Below are positions 41,088 through 49,717 of a stretch of DNA of 64,000 nucleotides, piece after piece (position 1 is the stretch's first letter; each line of letters begins with the position of its first letter). Source of the DNA: JBEBGV01 sp040081265. Its GTDB lineage: Bacteria; Acidobacteriota; Vicinamibacteria; Vicinamibacterales; UBA2999. The stretch lies in NCBI GenBank assembly GCA_040081265.1, contig JBEBGV010000001.1, forward strand, positions 62,001 through 126,000, given 5' to 3'. The translations under genes and the position numbers were made by a program. The notes beneath the pieces were generated by a model, which was given only the letters and a program-made list of their open reading frames with translations, did no database searches and was not told where the DNA came from.

Positions 41088-43238
41088 ATGAACGGGGCCT
41101 CCGTGAACGCCGGGTCCACAAAGCGGACCCGGCCTACGTACCGGTGGGCCTGGAGCGCACTGGCGCTGGCCGCGGTTACCGCGGGCGCAGCGTGGTATCT
41201 CCTTAGAACACAGTCACTTCCAAGCCTGGACGCGAACTGGGTGGCGCGGGTGCACGTGCTGGCGGGCGACGGCATCCCTGGCGTTCGCGACGGCGGGGCT
41301 GGCCGTGCGCGTCTGGCTGACCCATTCGGTGTCGCGGCAACTCAAGACGGCAGCGTGCTCGTGGCCGACGGCGCCGGGCACCGCATCCGGCGCATCGCTC
41401 CCGACGGCACGGTCTCAACGTTTGCGGGAACCGACCGCGGGCTCACCAACGGGCCGGCGGCGAGCGCTCGATTCGATACGCCATCGGGCGTGGCAGTCGC
41501 CCCAGACGGAACCGTCTACGTCGCCGACACCGCCAACAACGTCATCCGCCGCATCTCCGCCGATGGAACTGTCTCGACCCTCGCTGGGAGCGGGACCGCG
41601 GGATTCGCCGACGGCACAGGTGCCGACGCCCGGTTCAACGGCCCCCTCGGTCTGGCCGTGGCCGCGAACGGTTCGCTGCTCGTCGCCGACACCTATAACG
41701 ACCGCATCCGGAGAATCAGTCCGGACGGTGCGGTGACCACGCTGGCCGGAAGAGGGATCTTCGGATCCGTCGACGGACCCGCTGCCAACGCTCGTTTCGA
41801 CACGCCGTGCGGCGTTGCGGTAGACGCCCGGGGCACGGTCTACGTTGCCGACACCGGCAACAACGCGCTCCGGATGATCTCGCCTGCCGGCATCGTGACC
41901 ACGGTGACTCCCCTCCCGCCGAGCGGGGTGTTCCGACCGACCGGCGTCGCAGTTGACGCGTCGGGCATGCTGTATGTCGTCGACGAGGCGGGGCGGGTGA
42001 TCGAGATCCAGCCCGGAGTGCGGGCCAGGATCCTTGCCGGTTCGACTGCAGGATTTTCAGATGGCAGCGGCGCCGAGGCACGATTCCGAACCCTCGCTGG
42101 CATTACGCTGCTGGTGCCGCCACTGCCCTCCCCTGTCCCATCATCGACCCTGGTCGTCTCGGACCGCAGAAATGCGCTGGTGCGCGTCATCGACGCCAGC
42201 GGATACGGCGCAGTGCGTCTGCCGGCCTCGCCGCGCGTGCTACCCGGCTTTGACTTCGACACATTCGCGCAGACCCCCCTGCTCTGGCCTGTTCACCCGC
42301 AGGAGGGGCCGTTCGAAATCACCGGCACGATGGGCGAGATGCGCGGCGGAGAGGGCGAAGAGCGGTTCCACGCCGGCCTCGACGTCCGCGCGGAACAGGG
42401 AACGCCGGTGCGGGCGGTACGCGACGGGGTGGTCACCGATCCCGTCGCCACCTCCGACTTCGACACGCTGAACGAGTCGCTGCGACTCGGGCCAATCGTC
42501 TACGTGCACCAGCGCGTGGGCCGGACGCGCACCGGATTGTTCAACGATGAACGTCTCGCGCCGTCGTTCGATGACCTCGGAAAGCTCGTGCGGGTTCGCG
42601 TGAAGCGTGGCTCGCGCTATGCCGTTGGCGAAGCGATGGGCACGACCAACGCCTTCAACCACGTCCACCTGAACGTGGGATGGCCCCGCGAGGAGATCAA
42701 CCCGCTCGCTGCCCGCCTCGTGCAATTCAGGGACACTGTGCAGCCGACCATCGCGCAACGCGGTATTCACCTGCTCGACAGCACAGGTAACGAGTTCAAG
42801 ACCCGAGCACGCGGGCGTCTCACCGTGACCGGGCCTGTACGCATCGTCGTCGACGCGTGGGACCAGGCCGACGGGAACCGCTCCGACCGGCGTCTTGGAC
42901 TCTATCGGCTTGGCTATCAGGTGCTGGGGTCGGATGGCCATCCTGCGCCTTGGTTCAGCGAGATGCGCGAGACGCTCAGGTTCGATCGCCTGTTCCCGAG
43001 CGAGGACGCGGCACGCCTGGCCTACGCGCCCGGCAGCGGCATCCCCTTCTTCGGGCGTCGCCGGACGCGCTTCCTCTACGAAGTGACCAACGAGATGAGA
43101 AACGGCGCGGCGCGCGCCGGAGTGTGGGACACAGACGCCCTTGCGCCCGGAGACTACACGCTCCGGATTCTGGCGACCGATATCAGCGGGAACGTCGCGA
43201 TCGGCAATCGCGACCTGGCGGTGACGATCGTTCGTTGA
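41088..43238 (+). CDS. Membrane-anchored NHL-repeat protein fused to an M23 (LytM)-type peptidase-like domain
   Basis: The protein has 716 residues from MNGASV (41088). An N-terminal anchor helix (WAWSALALAAVTAGAAWYLL, about residues 20-40) precedes five or six NHL beta-propeller blades: repeats of (D)PxGVAVxxDGxVYVADTxNNxIRxISxDGTVSTLAG between about residues 60 and 350. A C-terminal domain from about residue 410 has the M23 fold signature FHAGLDVRAEQGTPVRAVRDGVV (HxxxD) and FNHVHLNV (HxH), so zinc ligands are present. M23 enzymes cleave peptidoglycan cross-links; the propeller would dock a partner. A final Ig-like segment (LAPGDYTLRILATDISGNVAI) closes the protein. Residues 7-17 are encoded by a REP copy. 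Confidence 0.75.
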   Translation: MNGASVNAGSTKRTRPTYRWAWSALALAAVTAGAAWYLLRTQSLPSLDANWVARVHVLAGDGIPGVRDGGAGRARLADPFGVAATQDGSVLVADGAGHRIRRIAPDGTVSTFAGTDRGLTNGPAASARFDTPSGVAVAPDGTVYVADTANNVIRRISADGTVSTLAGSGTAGFADGTGADARFNGPLGLAVAANGSLLVADTYNDRIRRISPDGAVTTLAGRGIFGSVDGPAANARFDTPCGVAVDARGTVYVADTGNNALRMISPAGIVTTVTPLPPSGVFRPTGVAVDASGMLYVVDEAGRVIEIQPGVRARILAGSTAGFSDGSGAEARFRTLAGITLLVPPLPSPVPSSTLVVSDRRNALVRVIDASGYGAVRLPASPRVLPGFDFDTFAQTPLLWPVHPQEGPFEITGTMGEMRGGEGEERFHAGLDVRAEQGTPVRAVRDGVVTDPVATSDFDTLNESLRLGPIVYVHQRVGRTRTGLFNDERLAPSFDDLGKLVRVRVKRGSRYAVGEAMGTTNAFNHVHLNVGWPREEINPLAARLVQFRDTVQPTIAQRGIHLLDSTGNEFKTRARGRLTVTGPVRIVVDAWDQADGNRSDRRLGLYRLGYQVLGSDGHPAPWFSEMRETLRFDRLFPSEDAARLAYAPGSGIPFFGRRRTRFLYEVTNEMRNGAARAGVWDTDALAPGDYTLRILATDISGNVAIGNRDLAVTIVR
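41109..41140. repeat. REP-like palindrome inside a coding sequence, copy 8
   Basis: The arms are GCCGGGTCC (41109-41117) and GGACCCGGC (41125-41133), followed by CTACGTA. The copy lies in frame just after the start of the NHL-M23 gene, where it encodes AGSTKRTRPTY ahead of the membrane anchor. Confidence 0.85.
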
Positions 43239-43240
43239 TT

Positions 43241-43346
43241 GCCGGGTCCTGCGGACCCGGACTACGTACGACGGAACCCTGATCGCCGGGTCCGCTGGAC
43301 CCGGCCTACGTCCGTCTATCTGTAGGGCGGGTCGGAACGACCCGCC
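43241..43346. repeat. Three REP-like palindromes, copies 9-11
   Basis: Copies lie at 43241-43269 (GCCGGGTCC-TGC-GGACCCGG), 43285-43311 (GCCGGGTCC-GCT-GGACCCGGC then CTACG) and 43322-43346 (GTAGGGCGGGTCG-GAA-CGACCCGCC). They fill the gap between the convergent ends of the NHL-M23 and ctaF genes and probably also end transcription from both sides. Confidence 0.85.
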
Positions 43347-43362
43347 GTGCGTCCTGCGTGGT

Positions 43363-43743
43363 CTAACGACCCTCAGCCGCAGGAGCGGGCGCAGGCGCCG
43401 CGCGGCCGGGTTCGTTCACCGTCGGCTGGGTGCCTGCCGTCGTCGAGCCACGCGGCGAGGTGTACCAGCCGCGAGAGAGATAGTCGGTCAACGTCAACCC
43501 GAACATGATGAACAGGAAGAAGAACGCCATCCCGACGATCAGCTTCGTCAGCCTGCTGCTGTACTTCACGTGCATGAAGAACAGGACGACGAGCGTAGCC
43601 TTGGTGACGGCGATCGCGATGGCAACCGGAAAGTTGAGCGAGCCCAGATTGACGAACGCCACGCCTACGGTGACGGCGGTGAGCACCATCAACGCGCCGA
43701 AGATGCCGTAATACGTGCTGGTCGGAGAGATATGTCCTGACAT
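43363..43743 (-). CDS. ctaF: Cytochrome c oxidase subunit IV (prokaryotic type)
   Basis: The 126-residue protein has three hydrophobic helices: TYYGIFGALMVLTAVTVGVAFVNLG, FPVAIAIAVTKATLVVLFFMHVKY and LIVGMAFFFLFIMFGLTLTDYLSRGWY. The FFMHVKYSSRL motif is typical of the CtaF/CoxIV family. A Pro/Ala-rich tail follows. It is the last gene of the actA-ctaF operon, 7 bp after ctaE, and is a structural subunit of the caa3 oxidase. Confidence 0.9.
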   Translation of the reverse strand: MSGHISPTSTYYGIFGALMVLTAVTVGVAFVNLGSLNFPVAIAIAVTKATLVVLFFMHVKYSSRLTKLIVGMAFFFLFIMFGLTLTDYLSRGWYTSPRGSTTAGTQPTVNEPGRAAPAPAPAAEGR

Positions 43744-43750
43744 GGCGCGC

Positions 43751-44443
43751 TTAAGCGAAGTGTCCCGCGCGGTCGACGAGGTAGAGCAGCGGGAACAGGA
43801 AAATCCAGACGATGTCGACGAAGTGCCAGTAGAGACCGGTCAACTCGACCGGCGTATACCACTCGGGGGAGAACCGGTTCTTCCACGCCATCCAGAGAAT
43901 GACGCTCATGATGCCGAACCCGATGACCATGTGCAGCGCGTGCAGGCCCGTCATCGCGAAGTAGAGCGAGATGAAGATCTGCACCTGATCGGCGTGCGGG
44001 CCCTCGAACGTGAAGTTCGGCCCCGGGATGTGGTTCAGCTCGTACTTGTGCTTGTACTCGAAGAACTTGACGACGAGAAACGTCAGGCCGAGGACCATCG
44101 TGGCGATCAACTGCACGACGGTTGCGATGCGTCGGCCTGTCTGTGCCGCGCGAACCGCCATCGCCATCGTCAAGCTGCTGCCGATCAGGACGACCGTGTT
44201 GAAACCGCCGAGCTGGATGTCGAGTTCGCGGCTGCCTTCCGCCCAGGCCTCTGGATACCAGAGGCGATAGATCATGTAGGCGGTGAACAGTCCGCCGAAG
44301 AACATCACTTCGGTCACGAGAAAGATCCACATACCGAGCGTGGACGCCTCGGCCTGCTGCTGCAGGGTCTCGAAGTGATGCTGCTGCGCCGGGTGATGCG
44401 CGTGGACGTGGTCGTCAGCGTGCGCGGCTAGTCCGTTAGGCAA
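43751..44443 (-). CDS. ctaE: Cytochrome c oxidase subunit III
   Basis: The protein has 230 residues from TTG 44443 (LPNGLAAHADDHVHAHHPAQ), overlapping the end of ctaD by 8 bp, with GGGAG upstream. The upstream in-frame codons to 44581 are antisense-like shadow of ctaD and are discounted. Signatures are TLGMWIFLVTEVMFFGGLFTAYMIYR, SSLTMAMAVRA, FEYKHKYELNHIPGPNF, ISLYFAMTGLHALHMVIGFG, and GLYWHFVDIVWIFLFPLLYL. There are five to six helices. It has a His-rich N-terminus (HADDHVHAHHPAQQHH) that could bind copper. Confidence 0.93.
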   Translation of the reverse strand: MPNGLAAHADDHVHAHHPAQQHHFETLQQQAEASTLGMWIFLVTEVMFFGGLFTAYMIYRLWYPEAWAEGSRELDIQLGGFNTVVLIGSSLTMAMAVRAAQTGRRIATVVQLIATMVLGLTFLVVKFFEYKHKYELNHIPGPNFTFEGPHADQVQIFISLYFAMTGLHALHMVIGFGIMSVILWMAWKNRFSPEWYTPVELTGLYWHFVDIVWIFLFPLLYLVDRAGHFA

Positions 44444-46055
44444 CTCTGGTCTCCCGCTTCGCGTAGTCGTAGGCCCCTTCGGTGACGATCGGCGTGTCCG
44501 GGAAGTTTTCCGGAAGCGGCGGCGACTGCGTCGTCCACTCCAACCCCGTCGCAAGCCACGGATTCGCGCCGGCCTTCTCACCGTAGAAGAACGACCAGGT
44601 GAAGTAGATCATCGGGAGCAGGTAGCCAACGCCAAGAATCATGGCGCCACCGGTCGACATCACGTTCAGCACCTGAAATTCCGGTGGATACATGTGGTAC
44701 CGACGCGGCATGCCGAGATAACCCAGGATGAACTGGGGGAAGAACGTCAGGTTGAACCCGACGAACACCAGCACCGCGGCGACCTTTGCCGCCGCGTCCG
44801 AGTACATCCGACCGGTCATCTTCGGCCACCAGAAGTGCAGGCCGGCGAAGTACCCCATGATCGCCCCGCCCACCATGATGTAGTGGAAGTGGGCGACGAC
44901 GAAGTAGGTGTCGTGGATGTGGATGTCGACGCCGAGGGAGGCGGTGAAGAGACCCGTCAGACCGCCGATGAGGAACAGCCCCAGGAACCCGAACACCCAG
45001 ATCATCGGGGCCTTCCACCAGATGGCGCCCTTGTACATCGTGGCGGTCCAGTTGAAGGTTTTCACGGCCGACGGCACCGCCACGGCATAGGTCAGGATTG
45101 AAAAGACCATTGCCGAGTAGGGTGAAATGCCAGCCACGAACAGGTGGTGGGCCCACACGAGGAAGCCGAACACAGCGATCGCCAGGCTCGAGAACGCGAC
45201 GAAGGAGTAGCCAAACACCTGCTTACGGGAGAAGCAGGCGATGACCTCGCTGATCGCACCCATCGGCGGCAGGATCATGATGTAGACGGCCGGGTGCGAG
45301 TAGAACCAGAACAGGTGCTGGAAGAGCACGGGGTCGCCACCGAGCGTCGGATCGAAGATGCCAAGGCCGGCCACACGCTCGAGCGCGAGCATGAGCACCG
45401 TGATGGCGATCACCGGCGTTCCGAGAATCTGCACGAGGCTCGTGGCGTAGACCGCCCACACGAAGAGCGGCAGCCGGAACCACGTAAGGCCGGGGGCGCG
45501 CATCCTGTGGATCGTCACCATGAAGTTGAGCCCGGTGAGGATCGACGAGAACCCCGTAACGAAGACGCCAAGGCCCGTCAGGAAGACATTGCTGTCCGAC
45601 TGGTCGGTGCTGTACGGCGGATAGAATGTCCAGCCGGTATCGACGCCACCGGTCAGCATGGCGCCAAACGTGAGGATCATCCCGACCACGAACACGTACC
45701 AGCTGAGCAGGTTGATCTTCGGGAACGCCACGTCCTTGGCCCCGAGCATCAGGGGCAGAACGAAGTTGCCGAGAATGGCCGGCACGGCCGGAATCAGCAC
45801 GAAGAACACCATGGCGACGCCATGCATGGTGAACATGCGGTTGTACGTGTCGCTCGACACCAGGTCGCCCTGCGGCGTGGCGAGTTCGAGACGAATACCG
45901 GCGGCGAAGACCGCGCCGACGAGGAAACCCAGCGTGACCACGGCCATGTACATCAGGCCGATGCGCTTGTGGTCCTTGGTCAGGAGCCACGACGCCACGG
46001 TGTGCTTGACGTTGAGATAATTGACCGGTGACTCGATCACCGTTGTCGTCGTCAT
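44436..46055 (-). CDS. ctaD: Cytochrome c oxidase subunit I (A2-type haem-copper oxidase)
   Basis: The 539-residue protein has 12 helices. It contains the low-spin haem and haem-CuB ligands: FTMHGVAMVFFV, WFYSHPAVYIMILP, WAHHLFVAG, VAHFHYIMVGG. The helix VI sequence reads YSHPAVY rather than the SHPEVY of A1 enzymes, which places it in the A2 group where a Tyr-Ser pair replaces the D-channel glutamate. GAKDVAFPKIN supplies the D-channel aspartate. It reduces O2 to water and pumps protons. It lies 29 bp after ctaC in the same operon. Confidence 0.97.
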   Translation of the reverse strand: MTTTTVIESPVNYLNVKHTVASWLLTKDHKRIGLMYMAVVTLGFLVGAVFAAGIRLELATPQGDLVSSDTYNRMFTMHGVAMVFFVLIPAVPAILGNFVLPLMLGAKDVAFPKINLLSWYVFVVGMILTFGAMLTGGVDTGWTFYPPYSTDQSDSNVFLTGLGVFVTGFSSILTGLNFMVTIHRMRAPGLTWFRLPLFVWAVYATSLVQILGTPVIAITVLMLALERVAGLGIFDPTLGGDPVLFQHLFWFYSHPAVYIMILPPMGAISEVIACFSRKQVFGYSFVAFSSLAIAVFGFLVWAHHLFVAGISPYSAMVFSILTYAVAVPSAVKTFNWTATMYKGAIWWKAPMIWVFGFLGLFLIGGLTGLFTASLGVDIHIHDTYFVVAHFHYIMVGGAIMGYFAGLHFWWPKMTGRMYSDAAAKVAAVLVFVGFNLTFFPQFILGYLGMPRRYHMYPPEFQVLNVMSTGGAMILGVGYLLPMIYFTWSFFYGEKAGANPWLATGLEWTTQSPPLPENFPDTPIVTEGAYDYAKRETRVA

Positions 46056-46084
46056 ACGTTCCTACCTTTGGTCACCCTGCGGCC

Positions 46085-47074
46085 CTATCGTGGCCCGGCG
46101 GCCGGCGCAACCGCACCCGCCGCGCTCGCCTGCGTTGCCGCGCCGCTGCCTGACAGCGACTTCACGTACTCAATCAGGCTCAACATTCCGTCTTCATTCA
46201 CCAGACCCTGGAAGGTCGGCATCAGTGGACCGTATCCTTCCACCAGTTTCATCTGCGGAGTGAGGACCGACTCGCGGATGTAGCCCTCGTCTGCGACCAC
46301 CGTCTGGCCGTTGGCAAGCTTCACCGGCGCTCCGAAGAGCCCGGCCAGCGACGGGCCGCGGCCGGTGTTGTCGTTGCGGTGGCAGGTGTTGCAGGCCAGC
46401 TGCTGGAAGAGCTGTTCACCACGCGCCTGCATCGTGCCACCGGTGACGCCGCCGCCGGCGAGCCACGCCTGATAGGCGTCCTGCTCCATCACGTACACCG
46501 TCCCGATCATCCCCGAGTGCTTGGTGCCGCAGTACTCGGCGCAGAACAAGTGGTACTCGCCGGTCTTGGTGGGCTGAAACCAGATCGAGCTGTAGCGCCC
46601 GGGAATCGCGTCGGCCTTGACCCGGAACGCCGGGATATAGAGGTCGTGAAGCACGTCCTCGGCAGTGAAGGTGACCTTGATCGGCCGGCCCAGAGGAACG
46701 TGCAGCGTGTTGATCTCACGCATGCCGTCGGTGTGCTGGAATCGCCACATCCAGCGCTTGCCGGTGGCGTAGATTTCGAGCGTCTGGTCGGGCGGGCGAA
46801 CCGACTGGAAGTAGACCACCGATGACCAGGCGAAGATCACCATGGCAATCACGAAGGGAATCAGTGACCAGCCGACTTCAAGCGGCACCGATCCGTGAAT
46901 ATCCGCCCCCACCTTCAGGCCGCTGTCGTCGCGGTACTTGATCGCGAAGAACATCACGAGCGCCGAGACCAGCAAGGCGAAGAACGCCGTGACGGCGACG
47001 ATGAAGAAGTAGAGGTTGTCCACCTGTGGTGCGATGGTGGACGCCTGCGGCGGAAAGAGCGGAACTCCAAACAT
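46085..47074 (-). CDS. ctaC: Cytochrome c oxidase subunit II with fused cytochrome c domain
   Basis: The 329-residue protein has two N-terminal helices (LYFFIVAVTAFFALLVSALVMFFAIKY and GWSLIPFVIAMVIFAWSSVVYF). The CuA domain carries WMWRFQH, HDLYIPAFRVKADAIPGRYSSIWF and the ligand loop CAEYCGTKHSGM. A C-terminal class I cytochrome c follows, with CNTCH (about residue 235) and a Met ligand near LMPTFQGL. This fusion defines a caa3 oxidase, which takes electrons from ACIII without a free cytochrome c. The mature protein lacks an obvious lipobox. Confidence 0.95.
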   Translation of the reverse strand: MFGVPLFPPQASTIAPQVDNLYFFIVAVTAFFALLVSALVMFFAIKYRDDSGLKVGADIHGSVPLEVGWSLIPFVIAMVIFAWSSVVYFQSVRPPDQTLEIYATGKRWMWRFQHTDGMREINTLHVPLGRPIKVTFTAEDVLHDLYIPAFRVKADAIPGRYSSIWFQPTKTGEYHLFCAEYCGTKHSGMIGTVYVMEQDAYQAWLAGGGVTGGTMQARGEQLFQQLACNTCHRNDNTGRGPSLAGLFGAPVKLANGQTVVADEGYIRESVLTPQMKLVEGYGPLMPTFQGLVNEDGMLSLIEYVKSLSGSGAATQASAAGAVAPAAGPR

Positions 47075-47078
47075 AAGC

Positions 47079-47984
47079 TTAGGTGCGACCTTCGAGGGGC
47101 GTGTGGGAATCGCGGCGGCGCGTCAGGAACATCACCCCGAGGATGAATGCCACCGTCAGCACACCGCCCGCCCGGATCAGGTTCATCACGATCACGCCGT
47201 ACCGGCCGCTGGCGGGATCGTAGTGATAGCAGTAGAGCAACAGCTCGTCGATGACCGAGCCGATGTTTCCCTGCCCCGACTCGACCAGTGCCAGGCGCAG
47301 TTCCTTCGGCGAATACTCGACACCGTAGAAATACCGGGACAACCGTCCCTCAGGCGTCACCACCAGCACGCCGCTGACGTGAGCAAACTGCTGCGTCAGG
47401 TCGTCCCATTGATAACTGAATCCCGCAGCCTGGGTGACGCGGGCGATGGTCGCTTCGTCACCGGTGAGCAGGTGCCAGCCTGATGCGGTCGACTGCGCCG
47501 CCCAGTAGTCGAGGTGGGTGCGCTTCTTCTCGGCGGCCGCAGCCGGTGTGTCACGCGGGTCGAAACTCACCAGCACGACATCGAAGTCCTTGCCCGCCTC
47601 GAATGACAGCGCTCGCAGGGAACTCGAAATGCCGTTCATCACCTGGATGCACAGCATCGGGCACTGGTAGTAGACAAACGCCAGGATGACCGGCTTGGTG
47701 CCGCCAAAGTACTCACCGAGCTGGACCCTTCGGCCTGACTCGTCGAGGAACGAGGCATCAAGCGGCAGCTGCTCGTTCAAGCGCTGGCTGAAGCTGACGT
47801 CCTTGAGGATGGCGGGTCGCTCTGACGAGACGATGCCGCTCTTGTCGTTGTTGAACCCCGACAGGAAGTTTGGCGTCTGGGCCCACGCCCCGCCCACACC
47901 CAGGATCGTCAGGCACACGCCAACCGAGACGCCGGTGCGTACCGCGCGCGCGAGTCGAGTGATGAGAGCAACCTGGATCATCAT
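47079..47984 (-). CDS. SCO1/SenC copper chaperone
   Basis: The 301-residue protein has a signal or anchor (residues 15-35) and a thioredoxin-like domain. The Cu ligands are CPMLC (about residue 108-112, CxxxC) in FVYYQCPMLC, and the distal His in FAHVSGVLVV. Additional features are VVLVSFDPRDTP and a C-terminal helix (NLIRAGGVLTVAFILGVMFL) that anchors it. It loads CuA of subunit II. The C-terminal membrane helix is less usual than the N-terminal anchor of most SCO proteins. It sits just before ctaC (4-bp gap). Confidence 0.93.
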   Translation of the reverse strand: MMIQVALITRLARAVRTGVSVGVCLTILGVGGAWAQTPNFLSGFNNDKSGIVSSERPAILKDVSFSQRLNEQLPLDASFLDESGRRVQLGEYFGGTKPVILAFVYYQCPMLCIQVMNGISSSLRALSFEAGKDFDVVLVSFDPRDTPAAAAEKKRTHLDYWAAQSTASGWHLLTGDEATIARVTQAAGFSYQWDDLTQQFAHVSGVLVVTPEGRLSRYFYGVEYSPKELRLALVESGQGNIGSVIDELLLYCYHYDPASGRYGVIVMNLIRAGGVLTVAFILGVMFLTRRRDSHTPLEGRT

Positions 47985-47993
47985 GGGAGCCTG

Positions 47994-48491
47994 CTACTTC
48001 CGCTGTTCCAGCAGCCGTCCCGAGCTGGAGTCGGTGGCGAGCATGCCTGGCTTCTCTGCTGCCGCGTCCTGCTGACGTGCGGGCAAGCCGCGCTCGAGGG
48101 TCAGGCGAATCGCCTCGTCGATCGGGATATGCACCCGGCCGGTCGCCCGATCAACCCATCCGTAGCTGGCGAGCGTTCCCGCGTCGGTTCTGCGGAATGC
48201 CGTCATCTCGCGATCGGGATACTGCTGCAGCTGCGGAGCCGGCGGCAGCGGAGCCTGTTGCCCTGCTGCGAGCGGGTAGCGCTGCTCGCCGGTTTCCTTC
48301 GTCCACGAGATTGCGCCCGCAAACGCCCCGGCAAGGGCGAGGTGCGTCACGACGGCGATCACCAGCAGCCAGACGCCGAACCGTACGGTGGTGCCGACGT
48401 CTGCGTCGGTGTGTTCGTAGGTCGACCCCGGCGTCGCGAGGTACTCAGCGTCCGCGTCGTGATGACCGTGATGTGCGGAGTGATCAGACAT
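47994..48491 (-). CDS. Conserved membrane-anchored protein of ACIII operons
   Basis: The 165-residue protein has a His-rich start (MSDHSAHHGHHDADAEY), one helix (FGVWLLVIAVVTHLALAGAFAGAISW) and a periplasmic domain with YPDREMTAFRRTDAGTLASYGWVDRATGRVHIPIDEAIRLTLERGLPAR. The YGWVDRATGRVHIPIDEAI segment is the kind of sequence found in unnamed proteins encoded after actF in other ACIII loci. I infer an assembly or structural role. It starts within the actF stop (TGATG). Confidence 0.7.
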   Translation of the reverse strand: MSDHSAHHGHHDADAEYLATPGSTYEHTDADVGTTVRFGVWLLVIAVVTHLALAGAFAGAISWTKETGEQRYPLAAGQQAPLPPAPQLQQYPDREMTAFRRTDAGTLASYGWVDRATGRVHIPIDEAIRLTLERGLPARQQDAAAEKPGMLATDSSSGRLLEQRK

Positions 48492-49717
48492 CAGTGGCCT
48501 CCCGACGATTCGAGTGACTCGCGGAGATACGGGTCGCCCAGGGCGAGGAGCGGTCGCTGCGCGAGCTGGGTGAAGAACATCCAGAGCCAGAAACCGCCGA
48601 TCGCCAGCGGCGCCGCCAGATCGGACAGCCGCACGAAGAAGTGGCTCGCATGCTCACCGGCTTCGAGGTGGAGGTTCTGTCCCGTCGCCGCGAACTCCGG
48701 CGACACCATCATGAAGAGGTCGGCGTAGCGCATGAAGAGCAGCCACAGCGCGACCACCACGAGCCGGTGCGGCGTGCGCTTCAGGTCGCGCGACAACAGC
48801 ACGAGCCACGGCACCGCGAAGTGGAAGATGGCGAGAAACAGTGCCAGATACTGCCAGCCGTTGTTGATGCGCGCCAGCATGTAGGGAATCTCTTCGATGA
48901 GATTCGCGGCATAGGTCAGCAGGAACTGCGAGAAGTTGAAGTAGGCCCAGAGCATCACGAAGGCGAACATCAGCTTGCCGAGGTCGTGGAAGTGACTCGG
49001 CTTGAGCAGCGTCGACATCGGCTCCTTGCCGACGAGCAGGCGCGAGATCACGATGGTGAAGGCCAGGGCGGAGAGGCCTTGCCCGCCGAGCATCAGGAAC
49101 CCGAAGAGCGTCGAGTACCAGTGCGGGTTCAGGGCCATGATCCAGTCGATGCCCGCAAAGGTGATGGTCAGGGCATAGAACACCAGCCCGGCGCCGCTGA
49201 CACGCTGAATCGTCTGGTTGACGTTCAGATCGCCGGTGTCCTGCACGCGCGACAGTCGGCTCAGCACCAGGGACAGCGTGATCCAGCCGGCGAAGTAGAC
49301 CAGCGCGCGCGCGACCCAGAACGTCATGTTCAGGTAGGGCGCGCGGTGGTTCAGGATGTGGTCGGAGGCCACGAGGTCGGGGTGCGCCCACGGGTACAAC
49401 TGGCTCGTGCCGAAGAGGATCGGGACAAAGAGCACCGCGAGCAGCGGCAGCGTGCGACTGGACGCCTCGAACACACGGCGGAACACGCCCCACGCACCAC
49501 CGGAGAGGTGCTGGATCATGATGAGTGCCGTGGAACCGAGCGCGATGCCCAGGAACAGCATGAAGGCGGTGAGCCACGAGCGGAAGAAGTGCCCGCTGCC
49601 ATCGACGACAAAGCTCACCGCGCAGAGGGCCAGGCCGATGCCACCAGCGATGAGGGACTTCGAACGGTAGGCCCCGAGCTCGGCCGGAGGATTGAAGGTG
49701 GTCGCGGCGGTGCTCAT
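48491..49717 (-). CDS. actF: Alternative complex III, integral membrane subunit ActF
   Basis: The 408-residue protein has ten hydrophobic helices (for example SWLTAFMLFLGIALGSTALIMIQHLSGGAWG, YLNMTFWVARALVYFAGW and GKLMFAFVMLWAYFNFSQFLLTY). ActF is the second NrfD-like polytopic subunit, structurally related to ActC. Residues near the periplasmic end of the helices are candidates for the quinol site or a proton path. It overlaps actE by 4 bp. Confidence 0.88.
   Translation of the reverse strand: MSTAATTFNPPAELGAYRSKSLIAGGIGLALCAVSFVVDGSGHFFRSWLTAFMLFLGIALGSTALIMIQHLSGGAWGVFRRVFEASSRTLPLLAVLFVPILFGTSQLYPWAHPDLVASDHILNHRAPYLNMTFWVARALVYFAGWITLSLVLSRLSRVQDTGDLNVNQTIQRVSGAGLVFYALTITFAGIDWIMALNPHWYSTLFGFLMLGGQGLSALAFTIVISRLLVGKEPMSTLLKPSHFHDLGKLMFAFVMLWAYFNFSQFLLTYAANLIEEIPYMLARINNGWQYLALFLAIFHFAVPWLVLLSRDLKRTPHRLVVVALWLLFMRYADLFMMVSPEFAATGQNLHLEAGEHASHFFVRLSDLAAPLAIGGFWLWMFFTQLAQRPLLALGDPYLRESLESSGGH

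Noticed and set aside
43715..46031. Plus-strand frames opposite the cytochrome oxidase genes
   Set aside because: These highly charged products (HDE/R-rich) are reverse-frame shadows of conserved oxidase subunits.
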